Origin: Eubacterium sp.
Lineage (GTDB): Bacteria; Bacillota; Clostridia; Oscillospirales; Acutalibacteraceae
Length of the DNA: 9,740 bases
Assembly (NCBI GenBank): GCA_029052085.1
Contig: JAIDJS010000049.1
Coordinates: forward strand, 1 to 9,740
Direction of reading: 5' to 3'
This document shows, one piece after another, positions 1 to 6,820 of this stretch. Made by a program: the position numbers and the translations under genes. The notes under the pieces were generated by a model. That model was not told the DNA's origin. It did no database searches and saw only the letters and a list, made by a program, of their open reading frames with translations. Each line of letters begins with the position of its first letter. The stretch's first letter is position 1.

Positions 1-1
1 A

Positions 2-1162
2 ATAGGTACAGGAAATATTGTTGGTGTTGCAACTGCAATGGTAACAGGCGGACCGGGTGCTCTTGTCTGGATGTGGATTGCCGCTGCTTTTGGTATTTCC
101 ACCAAATATGCGGAATGTGCTTTAGCGGTAAAATATCGTTCTGTTAATGAAAAGGGAGAATTTGTCGGCGGACCGATGTATACCATCAGAAATGCGTTTA
201 AAAATAAAGGCTTTGCCGTGTTTCTTGCCGGCGCTTTTGCAGTATTTACCGTTATTGCTTCTTTTGGTATAGGCAATCTTTCTCAGGCTAATTCCATTTC
301 TGAGGCAATACATAATACCTTCTCTGTTCCTACATGGATTACAGGCGTTTTGCTTGCTGTTTTAACGGGACTTGTTGTATTCGGCGGAATTAAATCTATA
401 GCAAAAGTTTCATCTGTACTTGTTCCGGTTATGGCTATATTCTACATAATATCCGGAATTATCGTTATCGCAGTAAATTATAAAAATATTCCGTCAGGAG
501 TTGCAACCATATTTTCAATGGCATTCGGCGGAAAAGCCATTGGAGGCGGCATTGCCGGAGCAATTACAGCTTCTGTTATGAACAGTATCAGATTCGGTGT
601 TTCCAGAGGTGTATTCTCAAATGAAGCAGGTCTTGGTTCTGCAGCAATATCGGCTTCGTCAGCTTCATCGGATGATCATGTTTCTCAGGGCTTTATCAAT
701 ATGTGCGGCACCTTTATTGATACAATCGTTGTTTGTACTATTACAGGGCTTGCAATTGCTTCCTCGGGAGTTCTCGGTTCTGTTGACGAAAGCGGTAAAT
801 ATATTCAGGGTGCAAATTTAACTATTTCCGCTTTTTCCTCCGTTCTCGGAAAAGCAGGTGCAGTAATTATAACGGTTGGAATTCTTATGTTTGCCTTTTC
901 AACTATTCTTGGCTGGGAATATCAGGGCGAAAAAGCACTTGAATATTTATTTAAAAAGCCAGTAGTATGCTATATTTACAGAGTTGTTTTTGCCGTAGTT
1001 GTTTTTGTTGGGGCAACAGTTGCACTTGATATTGCATGGTCTTTCAGTGATATTGCAAACGGACTTATGGCACTTCCGAATTTGATTTCACTTCTGGTAT
1101 TATCCGGTGTTATTGCCAGGGACACAAAAGATTATTATAAAAAATCTAAAGCTTTAAAATAA
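2..1162 (+). CDS. Alanine/sodium symporter (AGCS family), 3' part only
   Basis: The reading frame is open from base 2, so the start lies before the window; 386 residues are visible and roughly 70-80 N-terminal residues are probably missing compared with the usual 450-480. AGCS carriers are inner-membrane proteins that import alanine, glycine or related small amino acids with Na+ or H+. The visible part opens with GTGNIVGVATA and the family signature GGPGALVWMWIAAAFG (visible residues 16-31), then GGPMYTIR, and has the conserved NEAGLGSA loop at about residues 207-214. Hydrophobic segments recur through to the C-terminus, and the tail after the last one (DTKDYYKKSKALK) is short and basic. The ATG at 38 is internal to the conserved region and is not the start. 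The next gene follows after 28 bp with no terminator between, suggesting co-transcription. Family assignment is firm; the exact amino acid carried cannot be read from sequence. Confidence 0.93.
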   Translation: MGTGNIVGVATAMVTGGPGALVWMWIAAAFGISTKYAECALAVKYRSVNEKGEFVGGPMYTIRNAFKNKGFAVFLAGAFAVFTVIASFGIGNLSQANSISEAIHNTFSVPTWITGVLLAVLTGLVVFGGIKSIAKVSSVLVPVMAIFYIISGIIVIAVNYKNIPSGVATIFSMAFGGKAIGGGIAGAITASVMNSIRFGVSRGVFSNEAGLGSAAISASSASSDDHVSQGFINMCGTFIDTIVVCTITGLAIASSGVLGSVDESGKYIQGANLTISAFSSVLGKAGAVIITVGILMFAFSTILGWEYQGEKALEYLFKKPVVCYIYRVVFAVVVFVGATVALDIAWSFSDIANGLMALPNLISLLVLSGVIARDTKDYYKKSKALK

Positions 1163-1177
1163 AGCTGCTTTCAATTC

Positions 1178-1184
1178 AAAGGGG
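1178..1184 (+). promoter_or_regulatory. Ribosome binding site of the flavin oxidoreductase gene
   Basis: AAAGGGG lies 6 bases upstream of ATG 1191 and favours that start over the in-frame ATG at 1203. It sits inside the 28-bp gap after the symporter stop codon, so no room is left for a separate promoter of usual size. Confidence 0.7.
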
Positions 1185-1190
1185 ATTTTT

Positions 1191-3263
1191 ATGAAGTACA
1201 ATATGCTTTTCAGTCCTATGAAAATAGGAAATGTTGAAATTAAAAACAGAGTTGTTATGGCCCCGATGCTGATGGGCTTCGGTCAGTTTAACGGAAATGC
1301 AACCGATAAAATGATTGATTATTATGAGGAACGAGCTAAGGGCGGAACCGGTCTTATTATTACGGAAATAACCCGTGTAAATGATTTAACAGGTGCTTCT
1401 TCTTTCGGTCAGCTTGCTGCTTCTAAGGACAGAAATATCGCATCAATGTCCAAACTTGCTGACAGAATACATAAGCACGGTGCAAAAATCTTCGTTGAGC
1501 TTCATCATCCCGGCAGACAAAATGTTAATTTAATGATTAATACGGTTCCCATTTCAGTTATCTGTGATAATATTATGCCGAAAAACAGCTACAGTAAGCT
1601 TCTTTACGGCTGTATTGTTCCTATCGGCAAAAAGCTTGTGGAAAAGGATTTGTTTTTCAGAACATCCGGTCCAAGCAAATGTGATAAAAGCAAATTTTCA
1701 GAAAGCGCAAATAAAGGTCTTTCCGTTTCACAGATTAAGAAAATTATTGATCAGTTTGGCGATGCTGCATTAAGAGTTAAAAAAGCAGGCTGTGACGGTG
1801 TTGAAATTCACGCAAGCCACGGATACCTTGTTCAGCAGTTTTTATCTCCTGCAACGAATAAACGAACGGATGAATACGGCGGAAGCCTTGAAAACAGAAT
1901 GAGATTTCTGCTTGAAATAATAGATAATGTACGCAAAAAATGCGGAAAAGATTTTCCGATTATCGTTCGCTTAACTGTTGATGAAATGTATGAAAAAGTG
2001 GGCCAGAAGGGCAAAGGCTATAATCTTTCCGAAGGAATAGAAATGGCAAAAATTCTTGACAAAAAAGGAATTGATGCGATTGATGTTTCTTCTGCCGGAT
2101 ACGATACCTTTAATTATTGGCTTGAGCCTACAACCTTTGAATGCGGCTGGCGTAAACATCTTGCTGAGGAAGTTAAGAAAGCGGTTCATATTCCTGTAAT
2201 TGCTGCAAATCTTATCCGTTCTCCCGAACAGGCTGAGCAGCAGCTTGAAGATGGCATTCAGGATTTTATTTCTCTCGGCAGACCGCACATTGCTGATCCG
2301 CATTGGTGCAATAAGGTTTTTGAAAACAGGGAAGATGAAATTAAGCGTTGTATCTGCTGTCTTTATTGCTTTGAAAGTATGATGGAGGGTGCGTATGTCG
2401 GTGATCACGGACACTGCTCGGTTAATCCGTTTGTAGGAAGAGAAAGTGAGAAGCTTAAGGAAAACGGAAACGGCAGAAAAGTAGTCATTATCGGTGCCGG
2501 TGCTGCCGGTTTAACGGCGGCTGAGCTGCTAGCAAAAAGAAAATTTGACGTAACAGTTATAGAAAAAGAAAAATCTTATGGCGGTCAGCTAAATCTTGCG
2601 GATAAACCGCCTCATAAAGAAAAAATCCATTGGTGTGCGGATGATTTATATGCAAACGTAAAAAAAGCAGGCGTTAAATTGATTTTCGGCGTAACAGCCA
2701 ATAAGGATATTATTTCTTCTTACAATCCCGAAATTGTTATTAATGCTACGGGCGGCAGTGCCGTTTATCCTAATGCGTTTAAAGGGGAAAATGTTGTTAC
2801 TGTTACACAAATTCTGAATGGAAATGTTAAACCGGAAAATCAGAAAATCTGTGTTATCGGATCGGGTATGACAGGTCTTGAAGCTTCTGAAATGCTTTGC
2901 GAAACGGGAAATAAGGTTTCCGTTGTAGAAATGGCAGACAGAATAGCCCCTGGGGCATGGTTTCAGCAGCTTGATGATGTATTACCAAAGCTTAAAAAGC
3001 ATAATACGGAATTCTTTACATCTGCAAAGCTGACTAAAATTGAAAAAAACAGTATTGTTGTTGAAAACACGAAAACAAAGAAACAAAAAGAAATTGCATG
3101 TGATTTAGTTGTTTTATCTCTTGGTGTTAAGTCAGACAATTCTTTGTATGAAGAAATAAAAGGCTCATTTGATAAGGTTTATAACATCGGTGATTCCTCA
3201 AAGGTAGGAAGAATATATAATGCAACCGAAAGCGCTTACAGAATTGTAAAGTCAATAGATTAA
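1191..3263 (+). CDS. NADH:flavin oxidoreductase / 2,4-dienoyl-CoA reductase-type Fe-S flavoenzyme
   Basis: The 690-residue protein has the architecture of FadH, 2-enoate reductase, BaiCD/BaiH and trimethylamine dehydrogenase. An FMN-binding old-yellow-enzyme TIM barrel spans about residues 1-375, with HHPGRQ at 105-110 and EIHASHGYLVQQFLSP at 205-220. A 4Fe-4S cysteine cluster follows (Cys387, Cys390, Cys393, Cys409; Cys389 is extra). The C-terminal FAD/NAD(P)H half has nucleotide-binding motifs GAGAAG at 435-440 and GSGMTG at 557-562. Such enzymes reduce activated C=C bonds (enoates, dienoyl-CoAs, unsaturated steroids or bile-acid intermediates) in the cytoplasm, passing electrons from NAD(P)H through FAD and Fe-S to FMN. 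The start is ATG 1191, preceded by AAAGGGG at 1178-1184. A stretch of about 35-40 residues (about 113-155) between HHPGRQ and the next conserved barrel segment looks longer than in FadH. Co-transcription with the upstream symporter is likely. The substrate is unknown, so no gene symbol is given. Confidence 0.9.
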   Translation: MKYNMLFSPMKIGNVEIKNRVVMAPMLMGFGQFNGNATDKMIDYYEERAKGGTGLIITEITRVNDLTGASSFGQLAASKDRNIASMSKLADRIHKHGAKIFVELHHPGRQNVNLMINTVPISVICDNIMPKNSYSKLLYGCIVPIGKKLVEKDLFFRTSGPSKCDKSKFSESANKGLSVSQIKKIIDQFGDAALRVKKAGCDGVEIHASHGYLVQQFLSPATNKRTDEYGGSLENRMRFLLEIIDNVRKKCGKDFPIIVRLTVDEMYEKVGQKGKGYNLSEGIEMAKILDKKGIDAIDVSSAGYDTFNYWLEPTTFECGWRKHLAEEVKKAVHIPVIAANLIRSPEQAEQQLEDGIQDFISLGRPHIADPHWCNKVFENREDEIKRCICCLYCFESMMEGAYVGDHGHCSVNPFVGRESEKLKENGNGRKVVIIGAGAAGLTAAELLAKRKFDVTVIEKEKSYGGQLNLADKPPHKEKIHWCADDLYANVKKAGVKLIFGVTANKDIISSYNPEIVINATGGSAVYPNAFKGENVVTVTQILNGNVKPENQKICVIGSGMTGLEASEMLCETGNKVSVVEMADRIAPGAWFQQLDDVLPKLKKHNTEFFTSAKLTKIEKNSIVVENTKTKKQKEIACDLVVLSLGVKSDNSLYEEIKGSFDKVYNIGDSSKVGRIYNATESAYRIVKSID

Positions 3264-3268
3264 TTCTT

Positions 3269-3300
3269 TCAGTGGTGTTTAATTACACCACTGATTTTTT
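3269..3300 (+). terminator. Intrinsic terminator after the flavin oxidoreductase gene
   Basis: A perfect 10-bp stem (TCAGTGGTGT paired with ACACCACTGA) with a 6-base loop TTAATT is followed at once by six T residues. It starts 6 bases after the stop codon, so it closes the symporter/oxidoreductase transcript and insulates it from the copper promoter a few bases downstream. Confidence 0.93.
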
Positions 3301-3303
3301 ATG

Positions 3304-3332
3304 TTGACAAATACCTTACAGGGGTATATAAT
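3304..3332 (+). promoter_or_regulatory. Consensus sigma-A promoter of the csoR-copA operon
   Basis: A perfect -35 box TTGACA (3304-3309) and a perfect -10 box TATAAT (3327-3332) are separated by exactly 17 bp. Such a promoter should be strong unless repressed, which fits control by the two CsoR operators lying in and after it. Transcription is expected to start near 3339. Confidence 0.93.
3311..3327 (+). promoter_or_regulatory. CsoR operator 1, in the promoter spacer
   Basis: ATACCTTACAGGGGTAT is a 17-bp pseudo-palindrome (arms ATACCT and GGGTAT, one mismatch) that fits the known CsoR site pattern of an ATACCC-type arm, a short TAC-containing centre and a GGGTAT arm. It fills the spacer between the -35 and -10 boxes and reaches the first base of the -10, so bound CsoR should block RNA polymerase. 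Confidence 0.88.
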
Positions 3333-3343
3333 ACAGTTGAAAG

Positions 3344-3360
3344 ATACCCTACAAGGGTAT
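3344..3360 (+). promoter_or_regulatory. CsoR operator 2, just after the predicted transcript start
   Basis: ATACCCTACAAGGGTAT has perfect 6-bp arms (ATACCC/GGGTAT) around TACAA. Its centre is 33 bp from that of operator 1, close to three helical turns, placing both sites on the same DNA face. It begins about 5 bases after the predicted transcript start and ends directly before the csoR ribosome binding site AGAGGAG (3361-3367). Confidence 0.9.
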
Positions 3361-3374
3361 AGAGGAGTGTTTAT

Positions 3375-3674
3375 ATGGACAACTGTAATTGTGGTTTAAA
3401 AACCAAAAAACGTGATGATGCGGAGTATAAATCTCTAATTAATCGTTTAAATAGAATTGAAGGGCAAATCAGAGGAATTAAAGGTATGGTGGAAAAGGAT
3501 GCCTACTGCACAGATATTATTACGCAGGTTGCAGCTGCAACTGCTGCTCTTAATTCTTTTAATAAAGAGTTATTATCCACGCATATTAAAACCTGTGTAG
3601 CAGATGATATTAAAGCCGGAAAAATGGATACGGTTGACGATCTTCTGATTACGCTTCAAAAATTAATGAAATAA
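3375..3674 (+). CDS. csoR: Copper-sensing repressor CsoR
   Basis: This 99-residue all-helical protein is of the CsoR/RcnR (DUF156) family. The copper-binding triad is complete: Cys45 in DAYCTDIITQ, and His70 and Cys74 in STHIKTC. This is the Cys-His-Cys pattern of Cu(I)-responsive CsoR, with the preceding Tyr44 also conserved. The signature LINRLNRIEGQIRGIKGMVE (21-40) forms the DNA-binding first helix. In this family the apo-protein, a dimer or tetramer without a helix-turn-helix, binds operator DNA and Cu(I) releases it. The two operators in its own promoter show autoregulation and control of copA. The start at ATG 3375 is set by AGAGGAG 7 bases upstream. Two further cysteines (Cys4, Cys6) in the N-terminal tail are outside the known metal site. 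copA begins 11 bp after the stop codon. Confidence 0.96.
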   Translation: MDNCNCGLKTKKRDDAEYKSLINRLNRIEGQIRGIKGMVEKDAYCTDIITQVAAATAALNSFNKELLSTHIKTCVADDIKAGKMDTVDDLLITLQKLMK

Positions 3675-3685
3675 ACGAGGTATAT

Positions 3686-6178
3686 ATGAAAGAATTTGAT
3701 ATAACAGGTATGTCCTGTGCTGCCTGCAGTGCCCGAATTGAAAAGGCTGTAGGCAATATTGACGGAGTTGATATGGTTTCTGTTAATCTCTTAACGAATT
3801 CAATGGCTGTGAACGGAAGCGCAGATAATCATGATATAATCAATGCAGTTGTAAACGCAGGCTACGGTGCAAAAGAAAAATCGGCAGCTGAAGCCAAAAA
3901 GGCGGATAAAGATGCTTTAAAAGATGAGCAGACCCCTCTTTTGATTAAAAGGCTGATTTCATCCGTTGTGCTTTTAATTCCGCTTATGTATGTTTCTATG
4001 GGACATATGATGTGGGGCTGGTGGGTTCCTGATTTTCTTAATAATCATATCTCAATCGCTCTGTTTCAGCTTATTTTTGCGGTTGCAATTATGGTAATCA
4101 ATCAGAAGTTTTTTATCAGCGGTTTCAAGGGCCTGCTTCATAAAGCACCGAATATGGATACGCTTGTTGCACTTGGATCGGGAGCTGCTTTCGGCTACAG
4201 CCTAGTAATTATGTTTTTAATGTCCTGTGCAATATCGGTCGGTGATACGGCTTCTGCTCACGCATATATGCACGATTTATACTTTGAATCTGCAGCAATG
4301 ATTTTAACGCTTATAACAGTCGGAAAAACGCTTGAAGCATATTCAAAAGGGAAAACAACGAATGCACTTAAAAGCTTGATGAGACTTGCTCCTGATACGG
4401 CAACGGTTGTCAGAGATGGAAAGGAACAGGTTGTTTCTGCTGAATCGGTTGTGGTTGGAGATATCTTTGTTGTAAGAGCAGGGGAAAGCATTCCGGTTGA
4501 TGCAGTTATTCTTAAAGGCGAAAGTGCCGTTGATGAATCAGCTTTAACCGGGGAAAGCATTCCTGTTGATAAAAAGGCAGGCGATAAGGTTTCTGCTGCA
4601 ACAATAAACCAGAGTGGATTTATTGAGTGCAGGGCAACATCAGTCGGTCAGGATACAGCTATTTCAAAAATAATTAAGATGGTTTCGGATGCTTCGGCAA
4701 CAAAAGCGCCTATAGCAAAAATTGCTGATAAGGTTTCCGGCATATTTGTTCCCGTTGTAATGTGTATTGCATTGGTTACTATGATTATTTGGCTTGTATC
4801 CGGTCAGAGTATCGGTTTCTCCCTTGCAAGAGGAATATCTGTTTTGGTTATCAGTTGTCCCTGCGCTCTCGGTCTTGCAACGCCTGTTGCAATTGTGGTA
4901 GGCAGTGGTAAGGGCGCTAAAAACGGAATACTTTTTAAAACAGCCGAAAGCCTCGAAGTAGCCGGGAAAACAGATATTGTTTGCCTTGATAAAACAGGAA
5001 CGGTAACAGAAGGTAATCCGTCTGTTACTGATATTAAATCAGATGACAAAGAAAAGCTTTTGTCGCTCGCTTATGCAATTGAAAGCAAAAGTGAGCATCC
5101 TTTATCAAAAGCTATTATTAAATACTGTGAAGATAAAAAAATTAAGCTGTTATATGCTGAGAATTTAAAAGCTGTTGCTGGAAACGGACTTCTGGGCGAA
5201 GTAAATTCTGTTACAGTCTACGGAGGAAATGCTGAATATATAAGTAAGCAAACAACAATTCCTGAAGAATATATTTCTTATGCTGATTCTTTATCAGCAA
5301 ACGGAAGAACGCCTCTTTTCTTTTCTGCTGAAAATGAATTCTTAGGAGTTATTGCCGTTGCTGATACGGTTAAGGAAACAAGCAAAAAAGCAGTGGAAAA
5401 GCTGAATAATATGGGCGTATCTGTTGTTATGATAACAGGGGATAATGATGAAACTGCCAATGCAATTGCAAAGCAGGTTGGAATTGAAAATGTTATTTCA
5501 AAGGTGTTGCCAAACGGAAAAGAGGAAAAAGTAAGGCAATTATCGGAATATGGAAATGTTGCAATGGTAGGCGACGGCATCAACGATGCTCCGGCATTAA
5601 CGAGGGCATGCACAGGAATTGCAATCGGTGCAGGAACAGATGTTGCAATTGATGCTGCTGATGTTGTTTTAATGAAAAGCGATCCTGTTGATATTTCGTC
5701 TGCCATAACGCTTTCACGAAAGGTTCTTCAGAATATTAAAGAAAACCTTTTCTGGGCTTTTATTTATAATATTATCGGTATTCCTGTTGCTGCAGGTATT
5801 CTTTATCCGGCATTCGGTATTACACTGAATCCGATGATTGGTGCAGCAGCAATGAGCCTTTCAAGCTTTTGTGTTGTTATGAACGCTTTAAGGCTGAATA
5901 TTGTTAATATAAATAAAATTACACATAAAAAATCTAACAGAAAGGAAATAGATATGAGCATTTTCAAAAAGGCAAACAAGCCGTATGTTGTTATTGAAGG
6001 AATGATGTGCGCTCACTGTGAGGCTCACGTTACAGAAGCATTAAAGAAAATCGGTGTTGACGTAACGGCAGATCATTCAAAAAACAGAGCTGTTATAAAC
6101 AGCGGCGAAATTGATGAAGCTGCCATAAAGCAGGCTGTTACAGATGCAGGCTACAAATTCATAGAAATTAAGAATTAA
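3686..6178 (+). CDS. copA: Cu(I)-exporting P1B-type ATPase CopA with N- and C-terminal HMA domains
   Basis: This membrane pump uses ATP to export Cu(I) from the cytoplasm. Of 830 residues, the N-terminal heavy-metal-associated domain (about 3-65) has GMSCAAC with Cys11 and Cys14. About eight membrane segments follow. The actuator motif TGES is at 288-291, the membrane metal site CPC at 391-393, the phosphorylation motif DKTGT at 435-439 (Asp435), the HP motif at 471-472 and GDGIND at 629-634. The last two membrane segments carry YN (694-695) and MSLSS (723-727), which with CPC mark the Cu(I)-transporting P1B-1 group. A second HMA domain (about 765-828) with GMMCAHC (Cys775, Cys778) is joined by a hydrophilic linker containing Met757. 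The linker DNA looks like a former intergenic region, so this may be a copA-copZ fusion. GAGG at 3677-3680 precedes the start. The gene is co-transcribed with csoR. Confidence 0.96.
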   Translation: MKEFDITGMSCAACSARIEKAVGNIDGVDMVSVNLLTNSMAVNGSADNHDIINAVVNAGYGAKEKSAAEAKKADKDALKDEQTPLLIKRLISSVVLLIPLMYVSMGHMMWGWWVPDFLNNHISIALFQLIFAVAIMVINQKFFISGFKGLLHKAPNMDTLVALGSGAAFGYSLVIMFLMSCAISVGDTASAHAYMHDLYFESAAMILTLITVGKTLEAYSKGKTTNALKSLMRLAPDTATVVRDGKEQVVSAESVVVGDIFVVRAGESIPVDAVILKGESAVDESALTGESIPVDKKAGDKVSAATINQSGFIECRATSVGQDTAISKIIKMVSDASATKAPIAKIADKVSGIFVPVVMCIALVTMIIWLVSGQSIGFSLARGISVLVISCPCALGLATPVAIVVGSGKGAKNGILFKTAESLEVAGKTDIVCLDKTGTVTEGNPSVTDIKSDDKEKLLSLAYAIESKSEHPLSKAIIKYCEDKKIKLLYAENLKAVAGNGLLGEVNSVTVYGGNAEYISKQTTIPEEYISYADSLSANGRTPLFFSAENEFLGVIAVADTVKETSKKAVEKLNNMGVSVVMITGDNDETANAIAKQVGIENVISKVLPNGKEEKVRQLSEYGNVAMVGDGINDAPALTRACTGIAIGAGTDVAIDAADVVLMKSDPVDISSAITLSRKVLQNIKENLFWAFIYNIIGIPVAAGILYPAFGITLNPMIGAAAMSLSSFCVVMNALRLNIVNINKITHKKSNRKEIDMSIFKKANKPYVVIEGMMCAHCEAHVTEALKKIGVDVTADHSKNRAVINSGEIDEAAIKQAVTDAGYKFIEIKN
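5927..5956 (+). other. copA/copZ junction: A6 tract, -1-frame stop, internal ribosome site and ATG
   Basis: Codons 748-749 of copA are AAA AAA, a run of six A (5927-5932). One base back in frame, translation would read ATC and then stop at TAA (5935-5937), giving a CopA of about 750 residues that ends soon after the last membrane segment, a normal length for a CopA without a C-terminal metal domain. The ribosome binding site AAAGGA (5941-5946) and ATG 5954 follow directly. The stretch therefore has all the parts of a gene boundary, with the two frames joined by the length of the A run. The features are seen directly; their use is inferred. Confidence 0.5.
5954..6178 (+). CDS. Possible internally started copper chaperone (CopZ-like), in frame with copA
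   Basis: ATG 5954 is codon 757 of copA and is preceded by AAAGGA (5941-5946) with a 7-base spacer, as good a ribosome binding site as any in the window. Translation from it would give a 74-residue protein consisting of a short basic lead-in and one complete HMA fold with the Cu(I)-binding motif GMMCAHC (Cys19 and Cys22 in this numbering) and the usual AGY near the C-terminus. That is the size and make-up of CopZ, the cytoplasmic Cu(I) chaperone that hands copper to CopA and CsoR. Whether it is made as a free protein, only as the CopA C-terminus, or both cannot be decided from sequence. Producing a free chaperone from copA has a precedent in E. coli, there through a ribosomal frameshift at the N-terminal domain. 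Confidence 0.4.
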   Translation: MSIFKKANKPYVVIEGMMCAHCEAHVTEALKKIGVDVTADHSKNRAVINSGEIDEAAIKQAVTDAGYKFIEIKN

Positions 6179-6192
6179 AAAATAACCCCTAC
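6177..6192. repeat. Left 16-bp inverted repeat, AAAAAATAACCCCTAC
   Basis: This is the exact reverse complement of 6878-6893. It begins inside the copA stop codon (6176-6178). The similarity continues inward for three more bases with one mismatch (AAT here, CAT in the other copy). It lies 25 bp before the copA terminator hairpin. Confidence 0.85.
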
Positions 6193-6217
6193 AATGCTTA
6201 GGTGCATAATGAAGTTT

Positions 6218-6256
6218 TAAACCAAGGAATAATATTGTTCCTTGGTTTATTTTATG
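6218..6256 (+). terminator. Intrinsic terminator of the csoR-copA operon
   Basis: A perfect 11-bp stem AAACCAAGGAA / TTCCTTGGTTT (6219-6229 with 6238-6248), extended by one T-A pair, has an 8-base loop and is followed by the T-rich ATTTTATG. It lies about 40 bp after the copA stop, inside the left repeat of the GNAT segment. Its loop and right arm also contain the weak -35 element proposed for the GNAT gene. Confidence 0.85.
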
Positions 6257-6263
6257 CTATGAT
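6235..6263 (+). promoter_or_regulatory. Possible promoter of the GNAT gene
   Basis: TTGTTC (6235-6240) and TATGAT (6258-6263) are 17 bp apart, giving a good -10 but a weak -35. The element overlaps the copA terminator, placing the transcript start near 6270, about 39 bases before the gene. It is the best candidate in a short gap where a promoter is needed because copA transcription should end here. Confidence 0.45.
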
Positions 6264-6308
6264 TCTATTAACATATAAATCTGAATTGTGTGAGGTGAAA
6301 TATGCGAA

Positions 6309-6764
6309 ATGGATTATCAAATAGTACGGCTTACAGACAAACCTAAAATGAAAGAACAAGCTGCGCAATGGTTTCATAAAAAATGGAATATTCCATTAAA
6401 GGCATATACAGACAGTATGGACGATTGCCTTACATTAAAGAGTGATATTCCGCAATGGTATATGGCAATAGAGAACAACAGAATTATTGGCGGTCTGGGC
6501 GTTATTGAAAATGATTTTCATGACAGAAAAGACCTTACTCCAAATGTTTGCGCTGTTTATACAGAAACAGACAGACGCAGCAACGGCGTAGCCGGCACTC
6601 TGCTAAATTTTGTCTGTACTGATATGAAGAGTAAGGGGATTGATACTTTGTACCTTATAACAGACCACACATCTTTTTATGAGCGCTATGGTTGGGAATT
6701 TCTTTGTATGGTGCAGGGCGACGGCGAATCTGATATGTTCAGAATGTATATACATAGAGGATAA
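6309..6764 (+). CDS. GNAT-family N-acetyltransferase
   Basis: The 151-residue protein has a complete single GNAT fold. These enzymes transfer acetyl from acetyl-CoA to an amine on a small molecule, antibiotic or protein. The acetyl-CoA loop (motif A) is seen as RRSNGVAG at 89-96, fitting the (R/Q)xxGx(G/A) rule with Arg90, Gly93 and Ala95. The preceding strand VCAVYTE (80-86) and the later TSFYERYGWEFL (121-132) are typical. The beginning MDYQIVRLTDKP and the EQAAQWFHKKW helix resemble a common uncharacterised Firmicutes subgroup; the substrate is unknown. GAGGTG (6292-6297) is 11 bases from ATG 6309, rather long. A second ATG at 6302 is closer but reads only a short out-of-frame peptide. The gene stands alone, between the copA terminator and the convergent vanW-like gene, inside the inverted-repeat segment. 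Confidence 0.88.
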   Translation: MDYQIVRLTDKPKMKEQAAQWFHKKWNIPLKAYTDSMDDCLTLKSDIPQWYMAIENNRIIGGLGVIENDFHDRKDLTPNVCAVYTETDRRSNGVAGTLLNFVCTDMKSKGIDTLYLITDHTSFYERYGWEFLCMVQGDGESDMFRMYIHRG

Positions 6765-6820
6765 AAGTATAAAAAATCTGTTTATTTATTGCAATGAGCC
6801 TTGACAGATAGCCAAATGAA

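Noticed and set aside
5278..5706. A 142-codon open frame on the strand opposite copA.
   Set aside because: It lies wholly within the copA catalytic domain, has no ribosome binding site and no recognisable domain; it is a codon-usage shadow. The same applies to the shorter antisense frames at 1971-2414 and 4258-4560.
6183..6193. TAACCCCTAC resembles half of a CsoR operator (ACCCTAC).
   Set aside because: The matching GGGTAT right arm is absent at both copies, and neither copy sits in a promoter; it is explained by the 16-bp inverted repeat.
6302..6346. ATG 6302 as a GNAT start or a leader peptide.
   Set aside because: It is in a different frame from the gene and ends after 14 codons. Its spacing to GAGGTG is only 4 bases, and there is no attenuation hairpin after it; it is probably incidental.
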